In this document: in pieces, positions 8,599-19,807 of the stretch
How the letters are laid out: every line of letters starts with the position of its first letter
Numbering within the stretch: the first letter of the stretch is position 1
Source: Porticoccaceae bacterium
Lineage (GTDB): Bacteria > Pseudomonadota > Gammaproteobacteria > Pseudomonadales > Porticoccaceae
Length of the DNA: 55,595 nucleotides
Reading direction: 5' to 3'
Assembly: GCA_017858135.1 (NCBI GenBank)
Contig: JAFMBY010000006.1
Coordinates: 1 to 55,595 of the forward strand
Program-made: the position numbers and the translations under genes
Notes under the pieces: model-generated
Told to the model about the DNA's origin: nothing
The model's input: the letters and a program-made list of their open reading frames with translations, nothing else
The model's database searches: none

Positions 8599-9081
8599 AT
8601 GACTGAACAACAAGGTATCAACATCGACTCACGCAAGCTATTTAATCTCGGCGCTAACCTGCTGATCGCCGGGTTTATCAATCAAAGCCCTGACAATGCT
8701 AAAAAGCTTTTTAAAGAACTAAAACAGGGCGCATCGGTGAGCTCTGGGGAGCTTACAGGTGCCAACAACGGCATCAAAATCCCGATCAAGCTCGAGCTGG
8801 ATCGCAGCGAGTATCGAGGCCAGTTTAACTACCCTAACTTTGAGCGCTCGTTAAAGGCGATGCTACAGAAATTTCAGACCGAAGTGCGCAAAGATAAAGA
8901 GCTCAAAGATCTGCGTACTCTGACCAATGAAAGCACTGGCGGGATTGTATTCAATCTGCCGACCGGTATTGAGGCGGATGGTCACCTCAATGTGTTGATG
9001 CTGGGCATCGAGCCACAGCCCGACTTTCTGATTGTCCGGCTAATGTTTATTAACCCAGATCAATTTAGCAGCGCAAACTAG
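8599..9081 (+). CDS. conserved hypothetical protein
   Basis: I do not recognise this protein of about 160 residues. It starts at ATG 8599, or possibly at the GTG at 8590. It has no signal peptide or membrane segment and appears cytosolic. It is mixed alpha/beta with a charged middle (LQKFQTEVRKDKELKDLRTL). A hydrophobic C-terminal strand region (LNVLMLGIEPQPDFLIVRLMFINPDQF) follows. Only 23 bases separate its stop from the LuxR-type gene downstream, so the two are probably co-transcribed and this protein may be a partner or product of that regulator's circuit. Confidence 0.7.
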   Translation: MTEQQGINIDSRKLFNLGANLLIAGFINQSPDNAKKLFKELKQGASVSSGELTGANNGIKIPIKLELDRSEYRGQFNYPNFERSLKAMLQKFQTEVRKDKELKDLRTLTNESTGGIVFNLPTGIEADGHLNVLMLGIEPQPDFLIVRLMFINPDQFSSAN

Positions 9082-9104
9082 ACATTGCCTAGTCACCTGA
9101 GTCT

Positions 9105-9932
9105 ATGAGCAGCCATCTGCGAGAGTTCAGCAAGCAGCTTGCCGCAATCATGCCCGAGATCGGCAGCGAACGGCTGCCATCCCTTCTGGTTCATATGCTA
9201 AAGAGTCTGGTGCCCTTCGATAATGCGGTAATGCTGCTCTATCACCATGATCAACAGCCGACCATTCTCTACAATGATATTCCGCCACTGGAGTTGCAAA
9301 AACAGATCGATGCGTTTGTCGCTGGTGCTTTCCTGCTCGATCCATTTTACCGTGCCGCTGTGGACAATCATGTCAGCGGCCTGCATCGTCTGTCAGACTT
9401 GGCGCCCAGTGGGTTTGAGAAGACCGAGTACTACCGCAGCTATTTTAAGTACACCGAAATCAAGGATGAGGTGGGTTTTATTATCCAGCTCTCGGCGCAT
9501 CAATTTATTAATATTTCTATGGGGCGGCTGACGTTTTCGCAACGCTTTAATAGCACGCATATCAGTATGTTCGAGGATATTGTCGAGGTTATCGAGACTA
9601 TTTGCCGGCTGCAGTGGGCGACCGATAATGAGTCGCGCCAGGCTCCTACAAGTAAGCTGCCCGGCCAGTTAGATAGTGCGCTCAAGCATTTTGGTACGGC
9701 CTACCTGACGGATAGGGAGACTCAGGTGGTACAGCTTTTTTTACATGGCCACTCGACCAAGTCGATTGCCGAACGGCTGGGAATTTCTCCCGAGACGGTC
9801 AAGCTGCATCGCAAAAACAGCTACGCCAAACTGGATGTCTCATCGCAAGCGGAATTATTCCATCTATTTATCGACTCGCTTGCCAGCCTGTCGAACTATT
9901 CTGGCGGCGATCCGCTGGTTGGTTATCTTTGA
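9105..9932 (+). CDS. LuxR-type HTH transcriptional regulator
   Basis: The 275-residue protein has an N-terminal GAF-like sensor region (about residues 20-165) and a canonical LuxR helix-turn-helix (about 200-260). The HTH reads LTDRETQVVQLFLHGHSTKSIAERLGISPETVKLH in two blocks, with KLDVSSQAELFH after it. Unlike the two regulators at 1816 and 6528, it keeps the classic TxRE...V..L HTH start and lacks the autoinducer-binding signature. It follows the unknown gene at 8599 by 23 bases and is convergent with clpB (33-base gap). Ribosome-site signals are weak. The signal and targets are unknown. Confidence 0.85.
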   Translation: MSSHLREFSKQLAAIMPEIGSERLPSLLVHMLKSLVPFDNAVMLLYHHDQQPTILYNDIPPLELQKQIDAFVAGAFLLDPFYRAAVDNHVSGLHRLSDLAPSGFEKTEYYRSYFKYTEIKDEVGFIIQLSAHQFINISMGRLTFSQRFNSTHISMFEDIVEVIETICRLQWATDNESRQAPTSKLPGQLDSALKHFGTAYLTDRETQVVQLFLHGHSTKSIAERLGISPETVKLHRKNSYAKLDVSSQAELFHLFIDSLASLSNYSGGDPLVGYL

Positions 9933-9964
9933 GCCAATAAATATCACCAACCAGCACGCATCGA

Positions 9965-12532
9965 TTAACTGAAGACTACCCTGCCGTCGTCCAATTCACC
10001 TTTGATCTCCGCTCCCGGTGCAAATTGTCCGGAGAGGATACTCTGCGCCAGTGGGTTTTCAACCAGCTGCTGAATCACCCTCTTCAACGGACGCGCTCCA
10101 TACACTGGGTCAAATCCAGCGTCGAGCAGCTTGTCTAGCACCTCATCACTCAGCGTCAGCTGCAGGTCATGCTCGGCAAGGCGCCTGCGCAAGAGGTCAA
10201 GCTGAATGCTGGCGATGCCGCGAAGCTGATCTTTGGCTAGCGGATGGAAGACCACGACTTCATCGACACGGTTGATAAATTCGGGGCGAAAATGGCCGCT
10301 GACTACATCCATAACGGCAGATTTCATTACTTCGTAGTTCTCTTCACCGGCAAGCATTTGAATGACATCGGAACCGAGATTCGAGGTCATCACAATAACT
10401 GTGTTTTTAAAATCCACCGTGCGGCCCTGACCATCGGTCAGGCGGCCGTCGTCTAATACCTGCAACAAAATATTGAATACATCGGGATGAGCTTTCTCGA
10501 TTTCATCCAACAACAGCACCGAGTAGGGACGACGACGCACGGCTTCAGTGAGATAACCGCCCTCTTCGTAGCCAACATAACCCGGGGGTGCGCCTATCAA
10601 TCGTGCCACCGAATGTTTTTCCATAAACTCGGACATGTCGATGCGCACCATGGCCTCTTCGCTATCGAACAAAAATTCCGCCAGTGATTTACACAGCTCG
10701 GTTTTACCGACACCGGTTGGCCCTAAAAACAGGAACGAGCCATTGGGGCGGTTGGGATCGGACAGCCCGGCACGTGAACGACGCACCGCGTTGGATACTG
10801 CCACTACCGCCTCACTCTGCCCCATCACGCGCTGGTGCAGCGAGTCTTCCATGCGCAGCAGTTTATCGCGCTCACCTTCGAGCATCTTCGACACTGGAAT
10901 GCCGGTCCACTTGGCGACCACTTCGGCAACCTCTTCCTCGGTAACTTTGTTTCTCAACAGGCGCTTTTCAACTTGCGACTCGCTGCTGGCGCTGGCTAAT
11001 TGTTTTTCCAGCTCGGGGATGGTGCTGTATTGAATCTGCGCCATCTTCTCCAGATCGCCTGAGCGATGTGCCGCCTCGAGGTCGACTTTAGCCTGCTCAA
11101 GCTCGGCTTTAATATGCGTCGAGCCCTGCATTGAGGCCTTCTCTGCTTTCCATATCTCTTCCAGATCGGCATATTCTGCGCCTAGCTCGGCAATATCGTC
11201 CTCGAGTTTTTGCTGGCGCTTGCGCGAGGCCTCATCTTTATCTTTTTTAACCGCCTCGCGCTCAATTTTAAGTTGAATCAATCGTCGTTCAAGACGATCC
11301 ATCTCCTCTGGCTTGGAGTCAATTTCCATACGGATGCGACTACCCGCCTCATCGATCAGGTCAATAGCTTTGTCGGGCAACTGGCGATCGGTAATGTAGC
11401 GTTGCGACAATTTGGCGGCAGCGACAATGGCACTATCGGTGATTTCAACACCGTGGTGTACTTCATAGCGTTCCTTGAGGCCGCGCAAAATGGCGACTGT
11501 GTCCTCTTCGCTGGGCTCGTCGACCAGAACTTTCTGGAAGCGACGCTCCAGAGCGGCATCTTTTTCAATAAATTTACGGTATTCATCCAGCGTCGTAGCA
11601 CCGACACAGTGCAACTCACCGCGGGCCAACGCAGGCTTGAGCATATTGCCCGCATCCATAGCACCCTCGGCTTTACCGGCACCGACCATGGTGTGAATTT
11701 CATCGATAAACAGAATAATCTGCCCTTCCTGCTTAGAGAGATCTTTGAGTACTGCTTTTAAGCGCTCTTCAAAATCACCGCGGAATTTAGCGCCAGCTAA
11801 CAGAGCACCGAGATCAAGGGTCATCACACGTTTGTTTTTTAACCCTTCGGGCACTTCGCCATTGATAATACGCTGCGCCAAGCCTTCAACAATGGCGGTT
11901 TTACCGACACCGGGTTCACCGATCAAGACAGGGTTATTTTTTGTTCGACGTTGCAGCACCTGGATGGTGCGGCGAATTTCATCATCGCGTCCGATTACCG
12001 GGTCAAGCTTGCCCGACTCCGCGCGCTCGGTCAGGTCGATGGTGTATTTATCGAGCGCTTCACGCTGGCTTTCAGCATCTGGATCCGTGACCTGATCGCC
12101 ACCACGTACAGAGTCTATCGCGGCCTTGGCCTTGGTGATATCACCGAATTTAATGAGGACCTTGCCCAGTGAACCCTTGTCCTCTAACGCGGCGAGCAGC
12201 AAAATTTCACTGGAGATAAATTGATCACCCTTCTGCTGGGCACTGCGATCAGCCATATTTAATAGGCGACTGAGATCTTGAGAAAGGTTGGCTTCGCCGG
12301 TGGGTGAACTGATCTTGGCCAGTTTGTCGAGCTGATTGTTTAGTTCGCTCTGCAGCCCGGCGACATCAAAACCGGCACGATTGAGAATCGGGCGAATACT
12401 GCCACCCTGCTGATTGAGCAGTGCTAGCAGCAGGTGGATCGGCTCTATGGCCGAATGATCATTGCCCACCGCAATTGATTGCGCATCTGCCAGGGCACTC
12501 TGTAGCTGATTAGTAAGCTTATCGATTCGCAT
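9965..12532 (-). CDS. clpB: ATP-dependent disaggregase ClpB
   Basis: At 855 residues it is close to the E. coli length (857). It has an N-terminal Clp repeat domain and a first AAA+ module with Walker A GEPGVGKT near residue 205 and Walker [12 protein letters not shown] coiled-coil M domain spans about 410-525. The second AAA+ module has GPTGVGKT near 605 and [14 protein letters not shown], and a ClpB C-terminal domain follows. ClpB is a hexameric cytosolic chaperone that threads and frees aggregated proteins together with DnaK. A good sigma-32-like promoter lies about 40 bases upstream. It sits after proB on the same strand, instead of directly after pgeF as in Pseudomonas. Confidence 0.98.
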   Translation of the reverse strand: MRIDKLTNQLQSALADAQSIAVGNDHSAIEPIHLLLALLNQQGGSIRPILNRAGFDVAGLQSELNNQLDKLAKISSPTGEANLSQDLSRLLNMADRSAQQKGDQFISSEILLLAALEDKGSLGKVLIKFGDITKAKAAIDSVRGGDQVTDPDAESQREALDKYTIDLTERAESGKLDPVIGRDDEIRRTIQVLQRRTKNNPVLIGEPGVGKTAIVEGLAQRIINGEVPEGLKNKRVMTLDLGALLAGAKFRGDFEERLKAVLKDLSKQEGQIILFIDEIHTMVGAGKAEGAMDAGNMLKPALARGELHCVGATTLDEYRKFIEKDAALERRFQKVLVDEPSEEDTVAILRGLKERYEVHHGVEITDSAIVAAAKLSQRYITDRQLPDKAIDLIDEAGSRIRMEIDSKPEEMDRLERRLIQLKIEREAVKKDKDEASRKRQQKLEDDIAELGAEYADLEEIWKAEKASMQGSTHIKAELEQAKVDLEAAHRSGDLEKMAQIQYSTIPELEKQLASASSESQVEKRLLRNKVTEEEVAEVVAKWTGIPVSKMLEGERDKLLRMEDSLHQRVMGQSEAVVAVSNAVRRSRAGLSDPNRPNGSFLFLGPTGVGKTELCKSLAEFLFDSEEAMVRIDMSEFMEKHSVARLIGAPPGYVGYEEGGYLTEAVRRRPYSVLLLDEIEKAHPDVFNILLQVLDDGRLTDGQGRTVDFKNTVIVMTSNLGSDVIQMLAGEENYEVMKSAVMDVVSGHFRPEFINRVDEVVVFHPLAKDQLRGIASIQLDLLRRRLAEHDLQLTLSDEVLDKLLDAGFDPVYGARPLKRVIQQLVENPLAQSILSGQFAPGAEIKGELDDGRVVFS

Positions 12533-12570
12533 TGCATACCTCGTATGTTTTTAATTTCACTTAATGGTTT

Positions 12571-12602
12571 AGTTGGGGGCAAGCCGGGCATTTTCAACGG
12601 GC
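12571..12602 (-). promoter_or_regulatory. sigma-32 (heat-shock) type promoter of clpB
   Basis: Read on the minus strand, CCCGTTGAAA (-35) is followed by a 13-base spacer and CCCCAACT (-10). The consensus is CTTGAA, 13-17 bases, CCCCATNT, so each box has one mismatch. It sits about 40 bases before the clpB ATG, as expected for a heat-shock gene. The match is seen directly; use by sigma-32 is inferred. Confidence 0.75.
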
Positions 12603-12612
12603 CATACAAACC

Positions 12613-12646
12613 CATTGATGCAAGTCAAAAAAACAGAGCATCAATG
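12613..12646. repeat. 9-bp perfect inverted repeat between proB and clpB
   Basis: CATTGATGC and GCATCAATG are separated by 16 bases. The RNA could form a hairpin with a T-rich loop, but no U-run follows the stem, so it is not a standard terminator. It lies 3' of proB and just upstream of the clpB heat-shock promoter. It may be an operator or a weak terminator. Confidence 0.5.
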
Positions 12647-12710
12647 AAATATTTGCAGAGATAACCAGATAGCTGGAAATTGTGGCGACGACAGGCGCAG
12701 TGAGGAGCTG

Positions 12711-13832
12711 CTAGGTAATCACCATGTTGTCGCGATGAATCAACTCATCGTCTTCACGGTAACCGAGAATATCGGCGATAAATTCAGTGCTTTTACCCAT
12801 GATGCGGAAGGCTTCGTCAGAATTGTAATTGACCAGCCCACGGGCAACTTCCTTGCCATCAGCATTGATACAGCTGACTAGCTCACCGCGAGTAAATTGA
12901 CCTTTTATCTCGTTGACACCAACGGCCAGCAAGCTGCGACCCTGCTGCGTCAGTACTTTGACTGCGCCAGCGTCGAGCACGAGCTGTCCTTTGACTTGCA
13001 ATTGCCCTGCCAACCACTGTTTGCGCGCGGCAAGTGGCTGCTGTGAGGCGGTTAATAAGGTACCCACCGCAGCTCCTTGCGTGACTGCGGTCAATATGCC
13101 GGGATTGCGCCCACCGGCAATTACGGTGTTGCAACCAGAGCGGGCTGCCAGCCTTGCTGCCTGCAATTTGGTTACCATGCCACCACGACCAAGCCCACTG
13201 TTACTGCCGCCGGCTAAGGCGTCGAGAGAGGTGTCGCTGGCCATCGCCTGACCCACTAACGTCGCCTCTGGATGCCGATCTGGATTGGCACTGTAGAGAC
13301 CATTTTTGTCGGTCAGAATAATCAACAAATCTGCGTCAATCAGATTGGCCACCAGTGCGGCGAGACTGTCGTTGTCACCAAAACGAATTTCATCGGTGAC
13401 AACCGTGTCGTTTTCATTGACGATGGGCACTACGTTAAGCTGTATCAAGGTTTGTAGGGCACTGCGCGCATTCAAATAGCGCTGGCGATTGGCCAGATCG
13501 TCGTGATCGAGAAGGATTTGAGCGGTCAGCCGATCGAAGCGTTTAAAGCTGCTCTCGTAGGTTTGAATAAGCCCCATTTGACCAACCGCTGCGGCTGCCT
13601 GAAGTTCGTGAATGGTGTCGGGGCGAGCCTTCCAGCCGAGCCTGACAATGCCCTCGGCAATCGAACCAGATGAGACCAAGACGACCTCAGCACCCTGCGC
13701 CAGCAGTTGCGCAATTTGTTCAACCCAGTCATCGATTGCATCGCGATCTAAGCCAGCGCCATTATTGGTCAGCAGCGCGCTGCCGATCTTAATGACGATG
13801 CGCTTTGCATCTTTGATAATCGCTCTGGTCAT
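12711..13832 (-). CDS. proB: glutamate 5-kinase
   Basis: The 373-residue enzyme has an amino-acid kinase domain (about 1-260: [47 protein letters not shown]). A C-terminal PUA domain (about 280-365) follows. It phosphorylates L-glutamate, the first and feedback-controlled step of proline synthesis, in the cytosol. It follows obg by six bases, so it is the last gene of rplU-rpmA-obg-proB, a conserved gammaproteobacterial order. The proA partner is not in the window. Confidence 0.97.
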   Translation of the reverse strand: MTRAIIKDAKRIVIKIGSALLTNNGAGLDRDAIDDWVEQIAQLLAQGAEVVLVSSGSIAEGIVRLGWKARPDTIHELQAAAAVGQMGLIQTYESSFKRFDRLTAQILLDHDDLANRQRYLNARSALQTLIQLNVVPIVNENDTVVTDEIRFGDNDSLAALVANLIDADLLIILTDKNGLYSANPDRHPEATLVGQAMASDTSLDALAGGSNSGLGRGGMVTKLQAARLAARSGCNTVIAGGRNPGILTAVTQGAAVGTLLTASQQPLAARKQWLAGQLQVKGQLVLDAGAVKVLTQQGRSLLAVGVNEIKGQFTRGELVSCINADGKEVARGLVNYNSDEAFRIMGKSTEFIADILGYREDDELIHRDNMVIT

Positions 13833-13838
13833 ACTCGG

Positions 13839-15071
<1,233 letters not shown>

Positions 15072-15136
15072 TTACAGCTGCTGAGATTTGGTGTCATTTA
15101 GGAGGCGATGGGATATCTAAAAAAAATCGCCGCGCA

Positions 15137-15163
15137 TAAAAAAAGCCCCACGTAGGGGCTTTC
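15137..15163 (-). terminator. terminator after rpmA
   Basis: On the minus strand, AAGCCCC and GGGGCTT arms with a short TACGT-type loop are followed by a run of seven T. It lies between rpmA and obg. It likely gives a high ratio of ribosomal-protein transcript to obg-proB transcript by partial termination, which is an inference. Confidence 0.85.
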
Positions 15164-15185
15164 TTAACAAGAAATGGTATAAATC

Positions 15186-15443
15186 CTACGCGGATACCAC
15201 TTCTGCATACTTACGGTTCTTAGGACCTTTTTGCACAAACTTTACGACGCCTTCAGCAGTCGCAAAAAGAGTGTGGTCTTTACCGATACCAACGTTGTTG
15301 CCCGGGTGGAACTTAGTGCCACGCTGACGAACAATGATGCTACCTGCGTTGATTGCCTGACCGCCGAAAACTTTCACACCGAGGCGTTTGCTTTCTGAAT
15401 CGCGACCGTTACGAGTACTACCACCAGCTTTTTTGTGAGCCAT
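15186..15443 (-). CDS. rpmA: 50S ribosomal protein L27
   Basis: This is an 85-residue basic protein with the standard N-terminus [16 protein letters not shown] and the GGQ...[10 protein letters not shown] core. L27 lies at the peptidyl-transferase centre with its N-terminal tail near the tRNA CCA ends. It follows rplU by 18 bases in the usual L21-L27 pair. Length and sequence are normal. Confidence 0.99.
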   Translation of the reverse strand: MAHKKAGGSTRNGRDSESKRLGVKVFGGQAINAGSIIVRQRGTKFHPGNNVGIGKDHTLFATAEGVVKFVQKGPKNRKYAEVVSA

Positions 15444-15461
15444 TGCTATTTCCTCTGCGGA

Positions 15462-15776
15462 TTAACCGGCGTTAATGCCAGTAATCTTAACTTCTGTATA
15501 CCACTGTCTGTGGCCCTGTTGCGTGCGTGAGTGCTTGCGACGACGGAATTTAATAATATTCACTTTATCGCCACGACCGTGAGATATAATCTCTGCAGTC
15601 ACCTTGCCGCCCTCTACCAGAGGGGCACCAATCTTGACTTCAGCACCTTCGCCGACCATCAAGACTTCTTCAAATTCGATATTATCACCAGTCGCTACGT
15701 CCAGCTTCTCAAGAAGAAGTGTTTCTCCCTCAACTACGCGATGCTGCTTCCCGCCACTTTTGATTACTGCGTACAT
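15462..15776 (-). CDS. rplU: 50S ribosomal protein L21
   Basis: The protein has 104 residues from ATG 15776 ([14 protein letters not shown]). A longer reading from TTG 15788 is unlikely, because that codon forms part of the TTGGAG ribosome site. The [16 protein letters not shown] region is the conserved rRNA-binding segment. It is the first gene of rplU-rpmA-obg-proB and is preceded by a near-consensus promoter. Confidence 0.99.
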   Translation of the reverse strand: MYAVIKSGGKQHRVVEGETLLLEKLDVATGDNIEFEEVLMVGEGAEVKIGAPLVEGGKVTAEIISHGRGDKVNIIKFRRRKHSRTQQGHRQWYTEVKITGINAG

Positions 15777-15872
15777 GTTCTGCTCCAATTTATAGTGGCC
15801 GCATCAGTTAGTTAGCAGCCAGATTCCGTCGCTTTTTTTCTTGAAGCCAATAGCCTCTGCGAGAGGGCGGCA

Positions 15873-15901
15873 ATTCTAATGGAACACCCCCCTGTTATCA
15901 A
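15873..15901 (-). promoter_or_regulatory. sigma-70 promoter of rplU
   Basis: On the minus strand, TTGATA (-35) is followed by 17 bases and TAGAAT (-10), about 97 bases before the rplU ATG. The spacing is ideal and the boxes differ from consensus at two and one positions. The leader contains a small CCTCT/AGAGG hairpin whose role is unknown. Confidence 0.7.
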
Positions 15902-15951
15902 GTGTTATCCGAGCGAAAATGAGAGGAAATTTTAGCGCTCGATAAAGGCTG

Positions 15952-16710
15952 TCAGCGCAGCCAAATCAACGACGCATTGCGACCCGTTACTGGCTCGCGT
16001 CGATAGGAGTAAAAGCGTTGCGGATCAGAATAGGTACAGTATTCACCACCATAGACGCGGGTCACTCCAGAGGCCGCCAGTTCGGCTCGGGCCAGAGCAT
16101 AGAGATCCGCCAAATACTTGTCTGCTTTAGATCGCTGCAAGGTAAACGCTGCCTCTATGGCTTGCTGGTGATGCCGATTTTGTGCGTTATCGAGGAATGC
16201 CTGTAACACCTCGCCGCCGACTTCAAATACCTGAGGACCAATGGCCGGCCCGAGATACGCCAATAACTGCTCTGGGGCCTGCTTAAAGGTCGTCACCGTT
16301 TTGCGCAATATGCCGCCACAGAGTCCGCGCCACCCTGCATGGACGGCCGCAACCTGACTGCCGGCACGATCACACAGCAGTACCGGCAGGCAATCGGCGG
16401 TTAGCACTGAACAAACAACACCAGTCTGGTCGCTATAACTGCCATCGGCTCGAGGTGTACCTGTGGCCTCTGGCGCGTAGGCTAGGTCTGTACCATGACA
16501 TTGCTCCAACCACAGCGGTTGTGCCGGTAATTCAAGCGATTGGACTAGGCTCTCACGATTTACCAGAACATCCTCTGGGTTATCCTCAACGTGCAGCGCA
16601 AGGTTGCTGCGCTCGAAGGGCTCACGACTGCAGCCGCCTGTGCGCAGCGTTATCGCTGCAGCCACATTCGCGGGCGCCGGCCACTGGGGGGTTATGACAT
16701 CGATTGGCAT
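15952..16710 (-). CDS. pgeF: PgeF/YfiH-family multicopper-oxidase-like protein
   Basis: The 252-residue protein has the family residues CHGTDLAYAPE, TADCLPVLLCD and VAAVHAGWRGLCGG. In E. coli YfiH (PgeF) removes wrongly incorporated serine from the cell-wall precursor UDP-MurNAc; related proteins act as purine nucleosidases or polyphenol oxidases. It lies 14 bases after rluD and is probably co-transcribed with it, a common rluD-yfiH pair. No signal peptide is visible, so it is cytosolic. Confidence 0.93.
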   Translation of the reverse strand: MPIDVITPQWPAPANVAAAITLRTGGCSREPFERSNLALHVEDNPEDVLVNRESLVQSLELPAQPLWLEQCHGTDLAYAPEATGTPRADGSYSDQTGVVCSVLTADCLPVLLCDRAGSQVAAVHAGWRGLCGGILRKTVTTFKQAPEQLLAYLGPAIGPQVFEVGGEVLQAFLDNAQNRHHQQAIEAAFTLQRSKADKYLADLYALARAELAASGVTRVYGGEYCTYSDPQRFYSYRREPVTGRNASLIWLR

Positions 16711-16724
16711 AAGCGTCTTCTCGC

Positions 16725-17678
16725 CTACTCTTGCACAAGCGCTGCTAACAGGCTCTGCATATCGTCGGGAAGTTCGCTATTCCAACTCATAAACTCGCCG
16801 CTGCCTGGATGCACTAAACCCAACTCACGTGCATGCAAGGCTTGACGACCAAAGTTCTGCAAGGTGTCTCTAAGCTGATCAGAAACACCTTTGTGAATGC
16901 GAAAACGGCCGCCATACGTTTCGTCGCCAACAATCGGATATTTGATGCTCGCCATATGCACCCGAATCTGGTGGGTGCGTCCGGTCTCGAGTTTTAGACG
17001 AATATAGGTGTGGCCAGCAAACCGTTCTAGCACTTTATAATGAGTGCGCGCCTCTTTGCCATCTCTGACAACAGCCATCTTTACTCGCTGCTTCGGGTGC
17101 CTGCCGATTGGCTGATCAATCACGCCGCCGCCAGTCATGACGCCACTGACGACTGCTTCGTACTCTCGACTGACGCTGCGTGCCTGTAACTGGGCCACTA
17201 GATCTGTATGTGCGGCAAGGGTTTTAGCAACTACCATCAGTCCGGTGGTGTCCTTGTCCAAGCGATGAACAATTCCCGCGCGCGGCACTGACTCAAGCTG
17301 TGGGCAGTGGAATAACAATGCGTTGAGCAGTGTACCCTGGCGGTTACCTGCTGCCGGGTGCACGACAAGGTTGGTCGGCTTGTTAATGATGATGATATGC
17401 TCATCTTCATAGACGATATTTAGCGCAATCTCTTCCGCATGCCAATCTCCCTCAGCCTTTAACTGAGCAGAAATCTCGATATTCTCGCCACCGAGCAGCT
17501 TGTGTTTTGCCTGCTGCTGTTGCCCGTCGACTTTCAGCTCGCCGGATTTAATCCACTGTTGCAAACGCGACCGCGAGTAATCTGCAAACAGCTCTGCGGC
17601 GATTTGATCCAGCCTGCGACCACAGTCGTCAGACGACACAATAGCGCTTCGTTCTATATGGTTAATAAAATCACTCAA
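16725..17678 (-). CDS. rluD: 23S rRNA pseudouridine(1911/1915/1917) synthase
   Basis: The 317-residue enzyme has an N-terminal S4 RNA-binding domain (about residues 17-75, RRLDQIAAELFADYSRSRL). Its RluA-type catalytic domain contains VHRLDKDTTG, where the Asp is the nucleophile, and RTHQIRVHMA. RluD makes the three pseudouridines of 23S helix 69. It is divergent from bamD, as in Pseudomonas, and is followed by pgeF. Confidence 0.97.
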   Translation of the reverse strand: MSDFINHIERSAIVSSDDCGRRLDQIAAELFADYSRSRLQQWIKSGELKVDGQQQQAKHKLLGGENIEISAQLKAEGDWHAEEIALNIVYEDEHIIIINKPTNLVVHPAAGNRQGTLLNALLFHCPQLESVPRAGIVHRLDKDTTGLMVVAKTLAAHTDLVAQLQARSVSREYEAVVSGVMTGGGVIDQPIGRHPKQRVKMAVVRDGKEARTHYKVLERFAGHTYIRLKLETGRTHQIRVHMASIKYPIVGDETYGGRFRIHKGVSDQLRDTLQNFGRQALHARELGLVHPGSGEFMSWNSELPDDMQSLLAALVQE

Positions 17679-17720
17679 TCGAGATAGCCTTAAAAAGGTA
17701 AAGTTTCTAAACGAATAAAG

Positions 17721-17736
17721 GTTGTATCAATACAAC
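17721..17736. promoter_or_regulatory. perfect palindrome in the rluD-bamD divergent promoter region
   Basis: GTTGTAT and ATACAAC arms are separated by two bases. A perfect 7+7 palindrome between two divergent genes has the form of a dimeric repressor operator. The protein that would bind it is not known. Confidence 0.45.
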
Positions 17737-17872
17737 GCTGCTGGCCAAACTGTCTGGTCATACTTGTGCCGTTAAATGAAGCGCACAGATTGGTTTACAG
17801 CAGGCTGTGTGGTTAAATACTGTGCAACGCCGATGACGCTGTCGGCACTGGCCTCAGTGCATGGAATATTAC

Positions 17873-18865
17873 ATGAAAATCACGTCGATTATTTTGCTTA
17901 TATTGAGTTTGTCTCTTACCTCTGGCTGCTCGTGGCTGGGATGGGGTGACGAGGAGACAACTGAAGACGAAACCGCAGGTTACACCGAGAAAGATTTTTA
18001 CGAAAAAATTCAGACCAGCCTCAATTCCAGCAACTGGTCGATGGCAATCACTAATCTGCAGCTTCTGGAGTCACAGTTTCCCTTTGGCAAGTATGCCGAG
18101 CAGGCTCAACTGGAGTTAATCTACGCCCAGTTTAAATCTGCTGACTACGAGTCCAGCATTGCTTCTGCAGACCGATTTATTCGCCTACATCCGCAGCACC
18201 CAAATGTCGATTATGCTTTTTATGTCAAGGGGCTCTCTGAGATTTCACAGTCATCGGGCTTCTTTGATAGCTTTCTGCCGACTGATAATTCGATGCGCGA
18301 TATTGGCACTGCTCGCAATGCCTTTGGCACGCTCTCGGAACTTCTCAATCGCTTTCCCAATAGCCCCTACTCTCCAGATGCTCGCAAACGCCTGGTCAAT
18401 CTGCGCAATCAATTGGCGCGCGCCGAAATTCATGCCGCCAATTACTACTTTTCCAGGGGGGCTTTTCTCGCAGCCGCTAACCGAGGTCGCTTTGTGGTCG
18501 AAAACTTCCAACAGACGCCAGCCGTGCCTGACGGCCTTGCGGTGATGGCCCAGGGATACAAAATGCTCGGAATGGAAGGCTTATCGGATAACGCGATCGA
18601 GGTATTGGCCGCCAACTACCCGGAGCATCCTTCCCTAGATGAAGCCGGCGCCTTCGATTTTGATAAGCGTCTTGTCGGCAATAGTGATTCATTCCTCGGC
18701 AAAATTACCTTTGGTCTGATTGACCGGTTACAGCCTCCGGCATTTGACTCGCGTGCGATTTATAACCGCTCAGTGCGTGAAGCAGAGCTTATTGCTGCCA
18801 ATAACGAGAAAAAAGAAGAACCGCGCTCGATTTGGAACCGTATTTCCTTTGGTCTTATCGACTAA
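17873..18865 (+). CDS. bamD: outer-membrane assembly lipoprotein BamD
   Basis: The protein has 330 residues from the ATG at 17873. The in-frame ATG at 17861 would put four residues before the signal peptide. The signal peptide ends in lipobox LTSGC, giving a lipid-anchored outer-membrane protein facing the periplasm. Five TPR-like repeats form the body (with [20 protein letters not shown] and [17 protein letters not shown]). BamD is the essential partner of BamA in beta-barrel insertion. It is longer than the E. coli protein (245) and close to Pseudomonas ComL. The extra C-terminus ends by repeating the motif [KR]I[TS]FGLID. Confidence 0.95.
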   Translation: MKITSIILLILSLSLTSGCSWLGWGDEETTEDETAGYTEKDFYEKIQTSLNSSNWSMAITNLQLLESQFPFGKYAEQAQLELIYAQFKSADYESSIASADRFIRLHPQHPNVDYAFYVKGLSEISQSSGFFDSFLPTDNSMRDIGTARNAFGTLSELLNRFPNSPYSPDARKRLVNLRNQLARAEIHAANYYFSRGAFLAAANRGRFVVENFQQTPAVPDGLAVMAQGYKMLGMEGLSDNAIEVLAANYPEHPSLDEAGAFDFDKRLVGNSDSFLGKITFGLIDRLQPPAFDSRAIYNRSVREAELIAANNEKKEEPRSIWNRISFGLID

Positions 18866-18897
18866 CTTACTTACCTTTCGAGATTAGTTCAGAGCTT

Positions 18898-19731
18898 ATG
18901 AACAAGGCAGCCATTATTCAGGAAATGCGGGTCCTCCCAGAGATCGACCCGCAATTTGAGATCGACCGCAGAACCACCTTTATCAAAAATCAGCTCACTA
19001 CAGCCGGCTGTAAAACTTTGGTGCTCGGTATCAGCGGCGGCGTCGATTCATCGACCTGCGGTCGCCTCGCACAATTAGCGGTAGAGCAGCTCAATGCTGA
19101 GCAAGGCTGTGATAATTATCAGTTTATTGCCGTGCGACTCCCTTACGCGGTGCAGATGGATGAAGACGATGCGCAGATCGCTCTGTCCTTTATTCGCCCG
19201 AGCCAGAGCCTGACGGTCAATATTAAAGCCGGTGTTGACGGCATTCACGACAGTGTCTGTGGCACTCTGGCTGACAATGGACTGCATCCGCAATGCGATG
19301 CGACGACTGACTTTGCCAAGGGCAACCTCAAAGCGCGTGCACGTATGGCTGCGCAGTATGAAATCGCCGGCATTCTCGGCGGCTTGGTGATGGGCACAGA
19401 TCATTCGGCAGAGAACATCACTGGCTTCTATACTAAATTTGGTGATGGCGCTTGTGATCTGGCGCCGCTGTTTGGGTTGAGCAAGCGTCAAGTGCGCCTG
19501 CTGGCCAAAACCATGGGGGCGCCAGACTCTTTAGTGGTCAAGACGCCGACTGCGGATCTGGAATGCCTGATGCCCCAGAAAGCCGATGAACAGGTTCTTG
19601 GACTGAGTTACGATGAAATCGATGATTTCCTTGAAAACAAAGCCGTCTCTAGGGAAACCGAGGAACGGTTAATTGCCATTTACACTAAAACTCAACATAA
19701 GCGTTTGCCGATAGCGACTGTATACGACTAA
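18898..19731 (+). CDS. nadE: ammonia-dependent NAD synthetase
   Basis: The 277-residue protein, from ATG 18898, has the N-type ATP pyrophosphatase loop [15 protein letters not shown]. It also has the NadE segments [31 protein letters not shown] and [11 protein letters not shown]. It makes NAD from deamido-NAD, ATP and ammonia in the cytosol. It lacks an N-terminal glutaminase domain, so it uses free ammonia like the E. coli enzyme. An in-frame longer reading overlapping bamD is unlikely. The gap after bamD is 32 bases. Confidence 0.96.
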   Translation: MNKAAIIQEMRVLPEIDPQFEIDRRTTFIKNQLTTAGCKTLVLGISGGVDSSTCGRLAQLAVEQLNAEQGCDNYQFIAVRLPYAVQMDEDDAQIALSFIRPSQSLTVNIKAGVDGIHDSVCGTLADNGLHPQCDATTDFAKGNLKARARMAAQYEIAGILGGLVMGTDHSAENITGFYTKFGDGACDLAPLFGLSKRQVRLLAKTMGAPDSLVVKTPTADLECLMPQKADEQVLGLSYDEIDDFLENKAVSRETEERLIAIYTKTQHKRLPIATVYD

Positions 19732-19807
19732 CCTGCCCAAATAACTGATTGTGGGCCTCGGTGAGCGCCCTATGTTAGTTAACTCCAATTTGGATGGAGA
19801 TTTCTCA

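Noticed and set aside
11210..11761. 183-residue open frame opposite clpB
   Set aside because: It lies fully inside a highly conserved gene on the other strand and has no recognisable motif.
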